A stretch of 64,000 nucleotides of DNA, taken from assembly GCA_030220185.1 (NCBI GenBank), contig JASPKZ010007542.1, forward strand, positions 638,501-702,500. The letters are read 5' to 3'. Below the pieces are notes generated by a model. The model saw only the letters and a program-made list of their open reading frames with translations, was not told where the DNA came from and ran no database searches. Position 1 is the stretch's first letter; each line of letters begins with the position of its first letter. Made by a program: the position numbers and the translations under genes. Below are positions 1 through 11,656 of this stretch, piece after piece. The DNA comes from Diploptera punctata (taxonomy: Eukaryota; Arthropoda; Insecta; Blattodea; Blaberidae).

Positions 1-640
1 AGTCAGAGCTAAGGGCACGGGGATCGGGCACTGGGCTCGGGGACGGGGCTTGGGCAAGGAGCTCGTGCAAGATTTTCGAGCATGGGGCTAAGGCTCTGGG
101 TTCGGGCACGGGATTGGGCAAGGAGACTCGTGCAAGTTTTCTCGAGCGGGGCTCGGGCCTGGGGCTAAGGCAGGTGCTCGGGCATGGTACTCGGTCACGG
201 GGCTTAAGCATGGGTATCGCTCACGGGATCGGAGACGGAGCTAAGGGCACGGGGATCGGGCACTGGGCTCGGGCACGGGGCTTGGGCAAGGAGCTCGTGC
301 AAGATTTTCGAGCATGGGGCTAAGGCTCTGGGTTCGGGCACGGGATTGGGCAAGGAGACTCGTGCAAGTTTTCTCGAGCGGAGCTCGGGCCTAGGGCTAA
401 GGCAGGTGCTCGGGCACGGTACCCGGTCACGGGACTTAGACACGGGGATCGCTCACGTGATCGGAGACGAAGCTAAGGGCATGTGGTTTGGACTTGGGAC
501 AAGGAGCTCGTGTAAGAATTATCGAGCATTAGGGCTCGGTCCTGGAGCTAAATCAGGTGCCTAGTCACGGGGCTCGGGCACAGGATTCAGGCAAGATGCT
601 CGGGTACGGGGTTTCGGGCTTTGAGCTTCGGATTTTGGGC
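1..640. repeat. GC-rich satellite, 232-bp higher-order period, array edge
   Basis: The block starting at 9 recurs at 241 and, more diverged, at 473, giving a 232-bp period. Each unit is built from degenerate sub-repeats around 'gggctcgggcacgg'. The array runs off the left edge and decays by about 640. Its GC content contrasts sharply with the AT-rich remainder. Open frames appear on both strands at the same time, which is expected from a GC-rich tandem repeat and is not evidence of coding. Confidence 0.85.
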
Positions 641-2702
641 TTCTGGCTTGGTCTTTGTGTTTGGCTTTTTCTTTGGATTGGACTTGTATAGACGAATAGG
701 TAATAGCAATCCTTTATTTTGCTTGTGTTCTTATATTTATTTTCCTTAGTTTAAATTAGATTAAATAATTAACGAAATAGCTTCATTTGTAAAGTTTTGT
801 TTGGAGTTGTGATTTTAATGATTTTGAAACTCGAAGGATTTTTCCAGCACTTGTTAGAGTTGTTAAGACAACTTGATTTGCTACTGCCGATCACTTTTCC
901 TCAAAACGACTTTTCTGAATTACCTGAATGAGGGAGAAAATTTTCATTTTTTCTCATTTTTTCAAAAAAAAAATTCTTTGTTCTTCATTAATTTTTTTTG
1001 GAGCCCAAATATTTACATGAATTAAGAGACTTCCCCTTTAAATGAACAGTAGTTGCCAAAGCGAATTCTTTGAATGAGTTTACACGTCGAAGTCCTTCAG
1101 TCTCTTACTCATTTCTTCAAAACCGACACTAGGGTGTACACTGTACTCTTCAGAGCACGTAGGAGTAGAAGATCTAGAAACTAATATCTCTTCATTCTTT
1201 TCAAATTCTTTAAATATTTTGCTGCAGAACCGTGACACCTCTACACGTATCTTGTTTACACAATCTTCAAAGATACTGTTAATATTTTTAAAAAAGTTAA
1301 CAGAAATATTTTATTTGATAATTCTAACATTCACTTGATTTTTCGCAGAGAACTTCGTACTGTTCCCTTCTAGATTTGTAGAAATCCATAAGAGACCGCT
1401 GTAAACTACACAGTTGGACAATATGTGGGAAAGTTTTGTTATTTTGCAAGCTTAAAGAACATCCATATTTCTCGCGCATTGCACTACTGCTATCATTTCT
1501 TATTGACAGGAGAATCCCCATCCTGAATGCAAATACCCGCACGCGCACGGGATGTAAAGTCACGCGTTATCTGCACAATACGAGTTCATTAATGTACTGC
1601 GTAAATCTAATTTAACACACTTTAGAAAACGTTTTCACATATACCAGTTTAGCAACACATATTAGAAATTGACGTGGGAAATGACGGCTAAAACTTTATA
1701 ACTCAAGATAACTTTTGTTTTTTCAAGTCCGAAATAAAATGTATTATATTTATTATAATTCTGTTGTGGGTTGATTTTCTGTTCAATAGTATGAATGCAT
1801 AAGTCTGTTTAACAATTATACGCAGTGGGTGATATTAAAATAATTTTCAGAAAAAGATCTATTAGTTTGACCAAAATGTAGAATAAAAATTCAGTTTTTA
1901 TGTTTCACAATTTCACGGCCCGAAAGTTAATCTAATAGTTAGTATAAATATTAATTTCTTTGGCAGATTGGTATCCAATCTACTTGTGTATAAAACTGCT
2001 TATATGTTTCCCCTCTATCGAAAAGTAAAAATTTTGATTTTTGCCGGTTTTTTGACATTTTGGGTTACTGAACACTGGGCGGCTGGCAGCGGCAATAACG
2101 ATGGCATTTGCTGTGGCAGCGTATGAGGAACTATGTTAGCGGCAGGTGAGCAATTCCACATATGAATATGTGACAATTTCAATATATGTTTAGAGCACAA
2201 CTTGTGACAATTAATATATAATTTGTTTGACATATTAATTTGGCTTTATTATTTAAGAGAAAAGATGTGGGGATTAAGATGATAATGAAAAATTCGTAAG
2301 CAAATTTTACATTACATATTTGCTATTAAAACAGTTGTGAATATCTGATATTTTTGCAAATACTGTTTACAACTCATGTATTATTTCCTCCAGTTATTAT
2401 AAAAGTTTATTCCAAATACAATTTTTAAAAAATCAGTTTCAAGAGGTCACTTCAAGCTTAAATACGATTATTCAAAAACGACAAAATATAATATTACAAA
2501 ACGTAGTCCATGACTATCTCACATTATCTGTAATATACAAATTATATTATATACTACCAGAGTACTGGACATATATATGTATGTATAAATTTAAAGTCGA
2601 TATTTATTAGTTATACTCTTCTCTGTAATTAAACTAGTTACTGTGAAAAATATTAAATGTAACACACAAAATGTATTTATTGTTATGACGTTTCCATTGA
2701 AT
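641..2702. other. AT-rich stretch, nothing recognised
   Basis: No convincing coding, RNA or transposon signature was seen. Short open frames have no domain and no codon bias. A slightly GC-richer patch near 2070-2150 could not be assigned. Confidence 0.5.
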
Positions 2703-2862
2703 TGCTCAGGAATAGGGGCAGTCGATGTGCAGTGACACCGATGTTGTAATTGTGGTGCAGCAGCAGGCATGAAACCAGGAAGTCACGGAGGAAGCAGATT
2801 TTTCGACTTGGGTTGTGTGTGGCGAGGGCGATGACAGCAAATGGACAATCATTAAAATAGGT
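2703..2862 (+). other. GC-richer patch ending in a splice-donor-like site
   Basis: This patch is richer in GC than its flanks and ends at 'aaaatag' followed by 'gtaagg', which resembles a 5' splice site. No long open frame runs through it. It might be a non-coding exon or a chance match; transcript data would decide. Confidence 0.12.
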
Positions 2863-3152
2863 AAGGTTTATATTTGAATTTTTTATTCTTTTTTTAGCAT
2901 ACTTGTATTTACTTATACGTCAATTATTGTTTTAATATAATTATTTACTTATTAAAAATATGCATAAGAACATAGTTAAAATCTTTCTGTTTTGTTCTAA
3001 TGTAAAGAGTTCTATATGTCAAGTAGAAAATGTAACAAATCTCTGTAAACTACTCTAATATGAAGATATTTTGATTGAAACATAATATCCAGCAAATCTT
3101 GACGTGCATTCGTAGATGTATAATTGAAAGTGCATATGCAGATTTTCCTATG

Positions 3153-3197
<45 letters not shown>

Positions 3198-3740
3198 TTT
3201 TGCTATCGATATTTACAGACCTCAGACAATGTGATTTTCTGTTTGTTTTCTCGAATAAGTCAAATAATAGTGAAAAATATTAATTTTAAAATAAAACCGA
3301 TCTCTGTAAAAAAATAGGGAATACTGAATAAAAAATATTGCATAATTTTGATCAAATGTACAAAAATATGTATATACATTGTAAACCTGGAAATAAATAA
3401 TTATATTTTTTACTCAATTTCATATTTACTATTATTGTATTATTAGTTATTTTTATCCGAAGAGAACAAAAACTAACAGCTGCTGCCTTATAGCTCAGTG
3501 TTGATTCTGTAAAGCTAGAGGAAGATAGCCTCGATGTCAAATTACCTGGTCCTCCATGTTGGAGGTTTTAGCAATGGGCCAGCTCCCTGTTCTAGAGATA
3601 TATAATGTATACTGCTATAAGACCAATAGAGAATAAAGTAGGACTAGATCAATAAGAGCGAAGTTTTAATTGTGATTCAAACAAACCTGATGTATGGACT
3701 GCGTTTTCATTGGTCGAATAACTGTTCACTTTTAAATATG
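2863..3740. other. AT-rich stretch with an (AT)n run
   Basis: A pure (AT)n run lies at about 3159-3194. A sequence around 3490-3700 is not recognised. No supported gene. Confidence 0.5.
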
Positions 3741-3754
3741 TAAGAAAATTAATT

Positions 3755-4154
3755 CGGCCGCGGTGGACTAGTGGTTATGCTCCTTGCCTCTGGTCCCGAG
3801 GGTCGCGGGTTGAAACCCGGCCGGGGTCGATGGATTTTTTTAGAATGGAAAAATCCAAGGAGCAAGTCATTCGGGAGAGACTTTAAGCCGTGGGTCCCGA
3901 GTCTGAAGATTTTCAGGCTCGTAAAAGATCCGTAAGCCTGAATGAAAAGGCCTCTAAGCGAAATTTACCGAATTTTCCCATCCTAGTACTACCTTGGATT
4001 CCTTGATGTCAGTATGAGTCGGAACGCTGACCACGGACCACTTAAATGACATCTATACGAAAACGTGTAACTAAATTAGTATGGTTCAAATTCTTCCCCC
4101 TAGGGGGAGCGTACCTAAATTTCTGTTAAGGGAAACATGTGCTTAATATGTATA
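3755..4154 (+). mobile_element. SINE2, complete copy with target duplication
   Basis: A tRNA-like head (ggtggactagtggttatgc, then a B-box-like gggttgaaacccgg) is followed by the family body with 'gattttcaggctcgtaaaag' and 'ctctaagcgaaattt'. Flanks match as a 14-bp duplication with one mismatch: taagaaaattaatt at 3741-3754 and taagaaaatgaatt at 4155-4168. This fixes both ends and a length of about 400 bp. It was presumably transcribed by RNA polymerase III and moved by LINE machinery. Confidence 0.85.
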
Positions 4155-4221
4155 TAAGAAAATGAATTTCACTTTCTAATACTCGAAATGAATAAAATGA
4201 AAATAATACACACACATTTAT

Positions 4222-4440
4222 ATGACACGAAAAGAAAAATAAACGCGTGAACCGGAATTTGAACCCAGACCCTTGAATTCATACTTCAATGCGCTACCAA
4301 TTACGCTATCCAGACATATTAGCACGAATATATTTTTTCTTTAGGCTATATATATCTATATATATTCTCTATCAGGAGAGGTAGCGAGAATTCAATCTCA
4401 CTGTCCTTTAGTGGCTACTATATCTTATATAAATCTAATT
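4222..4440 (-). mobile_element. SINE6 copy (tRNA-headed)
   Basis: On the minus strand a tRNA-like segment has its B-box-like 'gggttcaaattcc' near 4255-4267. It aligns throughout with a second copy at 45636-45838, including the far side around 'agtggctactat'. Two alignable copies with the same boundaries argue for a SINE and against a tRNA gene. Confidence 0.7.
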
Positions 4441-4542
4441 ATAATATCGATATTAGGCCTACCTAGCACATGTCTATCTACGTTATGTGGGAGAATCTTC
4501 AAATACAGGACCTATAATAATTTTAATAGATTAAATAAGCAT

Positions 4543-5580
4543 TGAGCACGGTGGATAAGTGGTTATTATGCCACTTGTCTCTGGTCCCGAGGGTCGCAGG
4601 TCCAAACCTGGCCGGAGTCGATGGATGTTTTTATGATCGAAAAATCCAAGGGGCAAGTTCTCCGTGAAGGACTTTAAGTCGTGAGATCCCAGTCCGAAGA
4701 TTTTCATGTCGTAAAGGATCCTTAAGGGGGGTGATGGGTGAAATTTCTATTTTCTACATTTTGTGAGCTAGAAATGAGTTTTTGTACAAACATTCACTGC
4801 ATGATACATAATGATGTGTTTAAGTTTCATTCTTGTGAGACATTTATTTTATGAGTTATATTATATTTAAAAAATTGCATACATTATAATTAAATGGGTA
4901 CTACAATTTATTAGTAAAATATCTGATTTTTTTACAAGGCCCCTAAACTTTTAGAAAAACATCATGCATTAGAATTCTTATAATGTGAATACAAAGGGAG
5001 AAAAAAATAATGTTATACCTCATGCGTGTAATTAAAAAAGATAATAACTGCATGCATATTATTTTTTATTTCTTAAAATACTATTTCAATCATGAAACCC
5101 ATATACTACTATGTTACCTATTTTTTTAAGACATGCAGTTAATATTTTAACCTTCTAGGATAAAATTTGAGAATTCAATTCAATTTTGAATGTACAAAAA
5201 TGCAGTGAAAATAAAAGTGTGGAAAAACAAGTTTAAAGATTTGCATGCAGTTTAAATACAAAACGTAACATACAGGCCTAATCAGCACTTTAGGGCAATT
5301 ACAAGCGCCATAGGCCTCTGAAACTTTGTACATTGGAGTACAGGCTATTTTTAGTACAAAAAACAAAATATGCCAAGTTTGATCTCAAATGGTCAATTTT
5401 GCACCCATCACCCCCCTAAAGAATGAATAAAAAGGCATCAAAGCATATTATACCGAATTTTGCCATCCTACTACTGCCTGCATTCCTTCATTTCACAATG
5501 AGGTGGAACACAATGATATAAATCCGAAAACAAGTACAACTAAATTAGTATGGTTGAATTTCTCCACTGTACGCTGAGAA
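4543..5580 (+). mobile_element. SINE2 copy split by a DNA transposon
   Basis: SINE2 head and body occupy 4543-4725 and the 3' half resumes at 5417 (gaatgaataaaaaggcatc). The interruption is the element at 4726-5416. Joining the two halves restores the family sequence around 'gatccttaa'. Confidence 0.8.
4726..5416. mobile_element. PIF/Harbinger-like MITE inserted in SINE2
   Basis: A 691-bp element has perfect 15-bp terminal inverted repeats, ggggggtgatgggtg at 4726-4740 and its reverse complement at 5402-5416. TAA flanks it at 4723-4725 and 5417-5419. A 3-bp TAA/TTA duplication with G-rich ends is the pattern of PIF/Harbinger elements. It contains no transposase reading frame, so it is non-autonomous. 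The host SINE2 shows the empty-site sequence directly. Confidence 0.75.
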
Positions 5581-6008
5581 TTTACAGGTAAGAAAGCATT
5601 GAGAATATATCTGTTTGTAAACTGATATATATAATTTTTGTTATAAATAAATAAGAAATGGAAGTTACTTAATTATTGGTACCATGTTATGTTGTATTCC
5701 GTTTTATGTCCCTTAGTTATACGATATAACCTAACAAAAATGTTTCTTCCACTTTCGTACACAATTGAGTCATACAAAATAGCAGTTAATGAATATGAAT
5801 ATTGGGTGTTGGGACATTCACGGGATTTCAGACAAGATTAATGTAATTCCAAAATTGAATTTGGAATAGAATGCTGAAAGGAGAAGAATAGGAAACCCAC
5901 AATAATAATGAATGGATGGCATCAGGAGATGAATAAATATAATGCAATTAGCAGAAGAAAATGCGTAAGTAATAAAACAGAATCGTAATACAATTGCCTT
6001 TATCATAT
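5581..6008. other. unassigned AT-rich stretch
   Basis: No domain, repeat head or terminal repeat recognised. Confidence 0.5.
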
Positions 6009-6575
6009 CCAAGCGGACATAAGTTCTCTATACATCCCTAACCTGAGCTAATGTTTTCCAATCAACCCCTGTATAATCTACTTCCTTCAAATCATGGCTA
6101 ATGTTATTGTCCCACCTCATTCCTGGCTTACCTACTGGTCATTTTTTCTCTTTTTTGTAAGGAATTTCCACGACATTCTGTCATTGTCCATTCGTCCTAT
6201 ATGTCCTGTCCATCGCTGTCTACGGTACTTAATTCCCTTGTTATATCAGGCTTCCCATAAATATAATGCAGCTCAACTCTTACTTTGTTTTCTACATTCA
6301 ATTTTTTGTCCAAAAATCTTCCTAACAACTTTATTCTCAAATACCAGCGCTCGCTTAAAGTTAGAATCCAGGTTTCGCATCCATACAATATAACTAGGAA
6401 TAATAACAGTTTTATATTTATTCAGCTTATAATCTTTTTAAGAATTTGAGATGACGAAATTCTCTGTAATACGTAATATTACATGCATTTCCAGAATTGA
6501 GCCTATGTTTAATGTCTTTGTGCATCTCATTCCTTTTTGCAATTATGGATCCTAAAAGTATTTAAACTCGGTCAC
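6009..6575 (-). pseudogene. LINE-A fragment, reverse transcriptase C-terminal part
   Basis: The minus strand encodes a decayed match to the 3' third of the LINE-A protein seen intact in outline at 49814-53089. Recognisable pieces are FKY-L, KDIKHRLNSGNAC, YGCETWILTL and a GRP-type C-terminal block. The fragment is 5'-truncated and carries many stops and frameshifts. The C-terminal block is typical of RTE-like elements. It has no function as it stands. Confidence 0.75.
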
Positions 6576-6629
6576 TTTACTCAAAAATGTCTTCATTTGT
6601 CATTAACTATCCATTTCCATTATACAACA

Positions 6630-6782
6630 ATCATCAACTATCATAACATCGGGGTAAGGTTAACTCCGCATACAAGGCACTCCAACCTAAGAAGTGGGTT
6701 GCAATTCGGGGCTATTATGGAGATGAAACCAGCAATGTCAAAGACAACCTGGTGGCATTGGTAATATATTTCAATGTGTCAC

Positions 6783-6867
<85 letters not shown>
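6630..6867 (+). mobile_element. SINE1a 3' fragment with (TAA)n tail
   Basis: The 3' half of SINE1a is recognised by 'ccaacctaagaagtgggttg' and the 'acaacctggtggcattg' end. It is followed at 6783-6867 by an (AAT)n tail. The tRNA-like head is missing. Confidence 0.65.
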
Positions 6868-7439
6868 GCTAATTAGAGCGAGGAATTTTATGAAATTTCA
6901 TGGTTTCAATTTTTTGTCCAAAACTATTTGTCAGAGAGCGCTGAGACTAAGCATCTTTACATTTTATGATATTTAGAATGAAATAAGGCCAACAAAAACT
7001 TCATATTCCATAATATTTTAGCAAAATGTTCATATTTTAGTGAAAATGTCATAGTGCTTCATATTTTTCAACTTTCAAATTCCGGTTCTTTTTTCAATAA
7101 AATTTCTAGGGATTCATTAAAATATTTTTGAAATGATTGTATTTATGTAATTTTTGACAGTTTAATGTGGTGACAAGTGAAAATTCTTCAGTATCCCTTC
7201 TGAACAAGATAGATTTTATAAAAGCAAATATTTGGATGAGGAGTCACAGAGTGTCCGTGTTAGATGGAGGTTCTTGTCCTAAACTCGATCCCCAGAACAA
7301 GAACACGAGCCTAGCCCTAGATGAATAAGTAGAAGAAAAATGTTCGAATATTCTATAGTCAGGTATAATAGCTGTCAAATTCGTTCTTGCTACCCGAGGG
7401 CAGTTCTTATTTTGCGAACAAATTATAGCATTTAAATGT

Positions 7440-7712
7440 AGGAAAGACTGCTGCTTCTGCTGCTGCTAAACTTGAAGCAATGCTTTGTGAAATTAGTAAA
7501 GTTCATGTAGATAAGGACAACATTTTTATCACTTACATCAAACTATCAAATATAGCATGATACAAGTATGCTGCCATAACATCGTGTTATGTTGAGCATA
7601 ATTTTTCATCGTGCAAAACAATTCTGACAGACAGGCCTTATAGTTTACTATCAGAAAATATAGAAAAAACTTCTGTGTATTACGAACAGAATTCACAATT
7701 GGATTGTTCAAA
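7440..7712 (+). pseudogene. hAT transposase C-terminal remnant
   Basis: A frame with one stop (TGA at 7556-7558) reads KTAASAAAKLEAML, then KYAAITSCYVEHNFSSCKT. The second block resembles the hAT C-terminal dimerisation region, usually KYAPITSCDVERSFS. The conserved aspartate of that region is replaced by tyrosine. The residual frame is bounded by the hAT-1 TIRs, which supports the assignment. The catalytic part is not recoverable by eye. Confidence 0.65.
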
Positions 7713-8173
7713 GCACAATTAGACCAAGCTATGGACACTAAGTTAGACCCACTTCATGAAAAAAAAATGTTAAAATAATAAATTCTAACTGCATTTCTCC
7801 ATGTTTGTAGTCCAATATTAAATGTAACTGTAATTGCAAATAGAGTTCGGAAAAAATCCCTAGATTCTATCATGGACTATAACTTCTAACATCTTGTTTT
7901 TTTTTAATACGACATACCGGAATGGTTTTCTTGTATTCTAAATCGTCCAATTTAATGTTTTTGTTACAGTTGCATGTATAGGAATTTAATATCTTCAAGT
8001 AATGTAAAAATAGCAATAATCCAATCTATACCTGCTCTATATTTTGTTAGTGGTATATTTCATGGAAACATGTTTGTTTTGGTAGCAATGTTTTGTTTCT
8101 TGTATATGTTTAGATTTCATAATTAAACATAAATTACTTGTATTATATATAACCTCTTAGTTTTGATTTATGA

Positions 8174-8475
8174 AGGTAAAGTGATTCCACTACAATATTG
8201 GGAGGCCCTTTGGGGTAGTGGCATGTTAAAGCTCCCATCTTTCTAGACAATAGGCACGAGATGTCCGCCTGGTTGTCGGATCTGCCTGATGCCGCATTTG
8301 TGCCCAAAACATGCATCTAGTAGGCCTACTCACTTCCATTAGGATCAGAGTCGACCCCAGGTCCACAATGCCACCACGAGGTCTGGTCCAGCTAAAAATC
8401 TAGACCATATCGAGACTCGAACCCACGACTTTCCTGTTTGTACTACATTTCCTTATATAAATACGCTATGGCGTG
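8174..8475 (-). mobile_element. SINE3 copy inside hAT-1
   Basis: Aligns over its length with SINE3 copies at 21692-21995, 24970-25275 and 48983-49266. The tRNA-like head lies at the right end (tacgctatggcgtg). At 8321-8328 it holds a TAGGCCTA palindrome created by a 6-nt gain that two of the other copies lack. Confidence 0.8.
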
Positions 8476-8971
8476 ATCCATTAAATTGGTTTCAGATCAT
8501 GAATGACATTTATATGGGTTAGAATTAATGAAAAAGCTAATTAAAATCGAAATACAGTGAATATCTTGATTTCTTGAGCTATAAATAAGTTCTGTTTGTC
8601 TAATTCATGTGCTCTTATGTACATTTATAAGTTTTAATTGACCTATGTATATATAAATATATGTAAAAAGTTTAGAGAATAGTAGCTTCATAATATTTTT
8701 ATCATAATTTTCATATTTTTCATATTTTGTCTTCACGATTTCATATTTCGTATTATTTTCTTCATAGAATTCCTCGCTCTACTTATGACTAACTAAATTT
8801 TGGGGTGAAAGAATGAAGATGAGATGTTTCTCAAATGATTGATTAAATCACATTATCTAAAATAAACAAAAAATTGTATACTGGACTAATTGAGCATTCT
8901 TAAATACAAAATAAAAGTGAACCTGAGTTTAAATCTTCTTCTTATTATTATTCTTATACTTTTAACTAGAC

Positions 8972-9112
8972 TTCATTATCATGTATCACACATCATATCA
9001 TTGGGGTAACGTATCTTCGCCTTCTAGGCGCCCCAACTTCAGAAGTGGGTTACAATTAAGCCAATGCCAGGAGAGAACACCAGAAATGTCGAAATGACAA
9101 CCTGGGGCATTG
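8972..9112 (+). mobile_element. SINE1a 3' fragment
   Basis: Contains the SINE1a 3' signature (ggcgccccaacttcagaagt and cctggggcatt). The head is absent. Confidence 0.65.
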
Positions 9113-9281
9113 AACAAAAAAAATTGAATATGAACACAGTGATAAAAGAACACGTATAAATGAGGAACTAACAGATGAGCTAAAGTGCTCCGCCAGTATC
9201 AGGCAAGGATACTCACTCATTCCTTTACTATTCAATTTAATCATGGATAAATTAATAAAAATGTGAGAATGTGAGACATCT

Positions 9282-9419
9282 ATCTGGATATATGATGAGA
9301 AATAAAGTTTTTAATGTATTATGTTCTGCAAACGATGCAGTTTTGATGGTATCTGGATATATGATGAGAAATAAAGTTTTTAGTGCATTATGTTCTGCAA
9401 ACGATGCAGTTTTGATGGT
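9282..9419 (+). repeat. in-frame 69-bp tandem duplication in LINE-H
   Basis: The unit at 9282-9350 repeats at 9351-9419 with two visible mismatches. It covers the codons around the polymerase aspartates and keeps the frame (23 codons). Confidence 0.9.
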
Positions 9420-9591
9420 GACAACAGAAGATGATTTTTAAAGACGACTACATATATTTATCACAACTGCAGATAAACGTAATATAAATTACTAAGACAA
9501 AATGCATTGTCCATATCTAAACATCCAGTAAGATGTAAATTGAAAATAAATGGCAGCATTATTGAACTGACCACGTGTTTTTTTAAACTTA

Positions 9592-9697
9592 GGGCCAGTT
9601 TCACCAACAGAGGTAACTGTATTACTCCAGTTTCCCCGTGTATAATGCATAGCTTAAACCGACGCAATACAGTTACCTCTGTTGGTGAAACCGGCCC
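9592..9697. mobile_element. 106-bp foldback MITE with TTA duplication
   Basis: Arms 9592-9623 and 9666-9697 are 32-bp inverted repeats with one mismatch (start gggccagtttcaccaacaga). TTA flanks it at 9589-9591 and 9698-9700. It sits within the LINE-H frame. The 3-bp TTA target and GGG start fit a PIF/Harbinger-type MITE. Confidence 0.7.
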
Positions 9698-9949
9698 TTA
9701 GGGATAAAAGTAACTAACTAGTCATCTGAAAGTAATAAGTGAAGTAAGTTACCAGGTATCTAATACCTCCAGAATAGCAGGATACTTAAAACATGCCATA
9801 TTGAAGACTAAATAATATCTTAATACTGAAAGTAAAATAGAAGAAAAAATATATAAAACTAGAGTAAGACCAGTGATGACGATGACATGTGTTGAAACTC
9901 GAGCAGAAAAAACGGGGGGGGGCGCAATAAATTATGAGTACAGCCCATG

Positions 9950-10870
9950 AGGCTGGTCCATATTAAATTGTTGAATGATGTAAAATTTTAGCAGTTCTCT
10001 TGGAACTTCGTTTTCTTTTAGATTTTCAGTTAACTTATGTATTTTAGTCGTACCCGATCGAATGCTTTTAAAAAATCAATAAACAGGATTCCTATGTTCA
10101 ATCGCTTTTTCGACTGTCTGTCCTAATACAATAAAAATACAATAAAATATATAAAATAGCATCTATTGTGCTTCCGTTTGTTTCTGAAACTTAGTTTTTC
10201 TTCCTTTATTTCAATACATTTTTGAATTCTTTCTTTAATTTTCTCGCTGAACAACTATTGTACATAAAATAACAAAGTGATCCCTCTATAAATTTCAGAG
10301 TCTTTTTTATTTTATTTTTAAATATTGATATTCTAAGACTCGTTTTTCATTCCTGAAGAATTGCTAATTATTTTATAATCAAACTAAATATTTAGTAGCT
10401 TTTGTCTATAAGTCACTTACCTCCAAATTAAATAAAAATGCGTTGTATATCTAATCGATTCCTGGTGCTTCCCTCCCTTTTAGTGTATTTTGTTGCTTCT
10501 TTTACCATTTATTTTGTTATCAATTAGCCTTCTTTCCCTGGTTCTCTAATAACTTCTTGTTCTATATCATAATTACTTTATCCGGATAATTTGTAAAATA
10601 CTGGTTCTGGGTTTTTCTTTAATTCTATTCATCCTTACTGTTTCAGTTATTTCAGTCTTCATGTTTTTTAATAATTACATAATTTTCTCGGACCTCCGTA
10701 CAAATATATTTCCATTCCTTTAGTAAATGCTTCCCAATAGGACATTTTCATTTTTTAATTTTCAAATTTGTTTTATTTATAATTATTTTATATTCATCTT
10801 AACTTCTGCTTTTTTTTCTGTGCTTTTAAATCTCAGATAAACTTTCTTCTTCTCTTCGTCGTTTATTGCT
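9950..10870 (-). pseudogene. LINE-H-like reverse transcriptase fragment
   Basis: On the minus strand near 10040-10120 a frame reads YIDFLKAFDRV, the reverse transcriptase motif usually FIDFSKAFD. Upstream pieces near 10440-10560 resemble the PG-DGI segment. Stops are frequent. It lies tail to tail with the plus-strand fragment ending at 9905. Confidence 0.55.
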
Positions 10871-10887
10871 ATTTGCTGTACGTAAAT

Positions 10888-10888
10888 A

Positions 10889-10945
<57 letters not shown>

Positions 10946-11607
10946 CTTAAAGCACTACAACTTCAAAATTGAATATTTTGGCCTTCCCAATAATTTTCCT
11001 CCAGACTCTTCTTCTATTTTCTGCCAATTTCAGGTTTGTCACCCTCATCTTGTTCAAATCCTCCCAAACATCACCCTGTCATTTCACCTTAGGTCTACCA
11101 ACAGCTCTGGTTCCTGTGTGCTTCCATTTATATAGTTTTTTAACTGATCTCTGTTGATCCAATCTTATGAGATGACCAAACATCCTATCCTAAGTGAAAC
11201 ATAGTAATAATGCATCTTATTCCATGTTGCTTCCATAGTATTATCTAATTAATTGTGATTTTCTTTTATGTTTTTGCTGTTTTCGCAGTAAATACAATAT
11301 TTTGTTCTTACATCATCCAATGATTCAACATTAAATTTCTCAACTGGAATTATATTCTTTCTTTCTTTCTTCTTTTTGATATTCCCATCTAACAGTTCTA
11401 ACATAAAGTATTTCTTTGGGTGTAAACTTCCTGTTAGTTATTATGTATTTACTGAATTCTACATCTTGAATCTCGAAAAGTGTATTTGTATTTAAGGTCA
11501 TCATTAGAGAATCTATTAATAATTACCAAACTATTTTGACCACAGAAATCTATTAACATATCACTAGTATTATTACATATATATATATATACATATATAC
11601 ATTAAAA

Positions 11608-11656
<49 letters not shown>

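Larger units (their letters stand above)
6874..8781. mobile_element. hAT-like DNA transposon relic (hAT-1)
   Basis: Terminal inverted repeats tagagcgaggaatttt at 6874 and, inverted, ending at 8781 bound about 1.9 kb. The interior carries a decayed transposase C-terminus (7440-7712) and a later SINE3 insertion (8174-8475). The TIR start AGAG fits hAT. The 8-bp flanks (tagctaat and cttatgac) do not match, possibly because the left side lies in a slipping (TAA)n tract. Confidence 0.65.
9113..9905 (+). pseudogene. LINE-H reverse transcriptase fragment
   Basis: Decayed frames read SIRQGYSLIPLLFNLIMDKL, corresponding to the reverse transcriptase motif usually RQG-SLSPLLFN. An ANDAVLMV block follows, usually YADD. 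Next come CKLKINGSIIE and a thumb region. A 69-bp segment over the YADD block is duplicated (9282-9419) and a 106-bp foldback element interrupts at 9592-9697. The copy is truncated at both ends and is not functional. Confidence 0.7.

Noticed and set aside
114..564. Open frames on both strands starting MGKETRASFLER
   Set aside because: They repeat with the 232-bp satellite period and exist because the repeat is GC-rich.
6866..8789. 8-bp target duplication for hAT-1
   Set aside because: The flanks tagctaat and cttatgac do not match.
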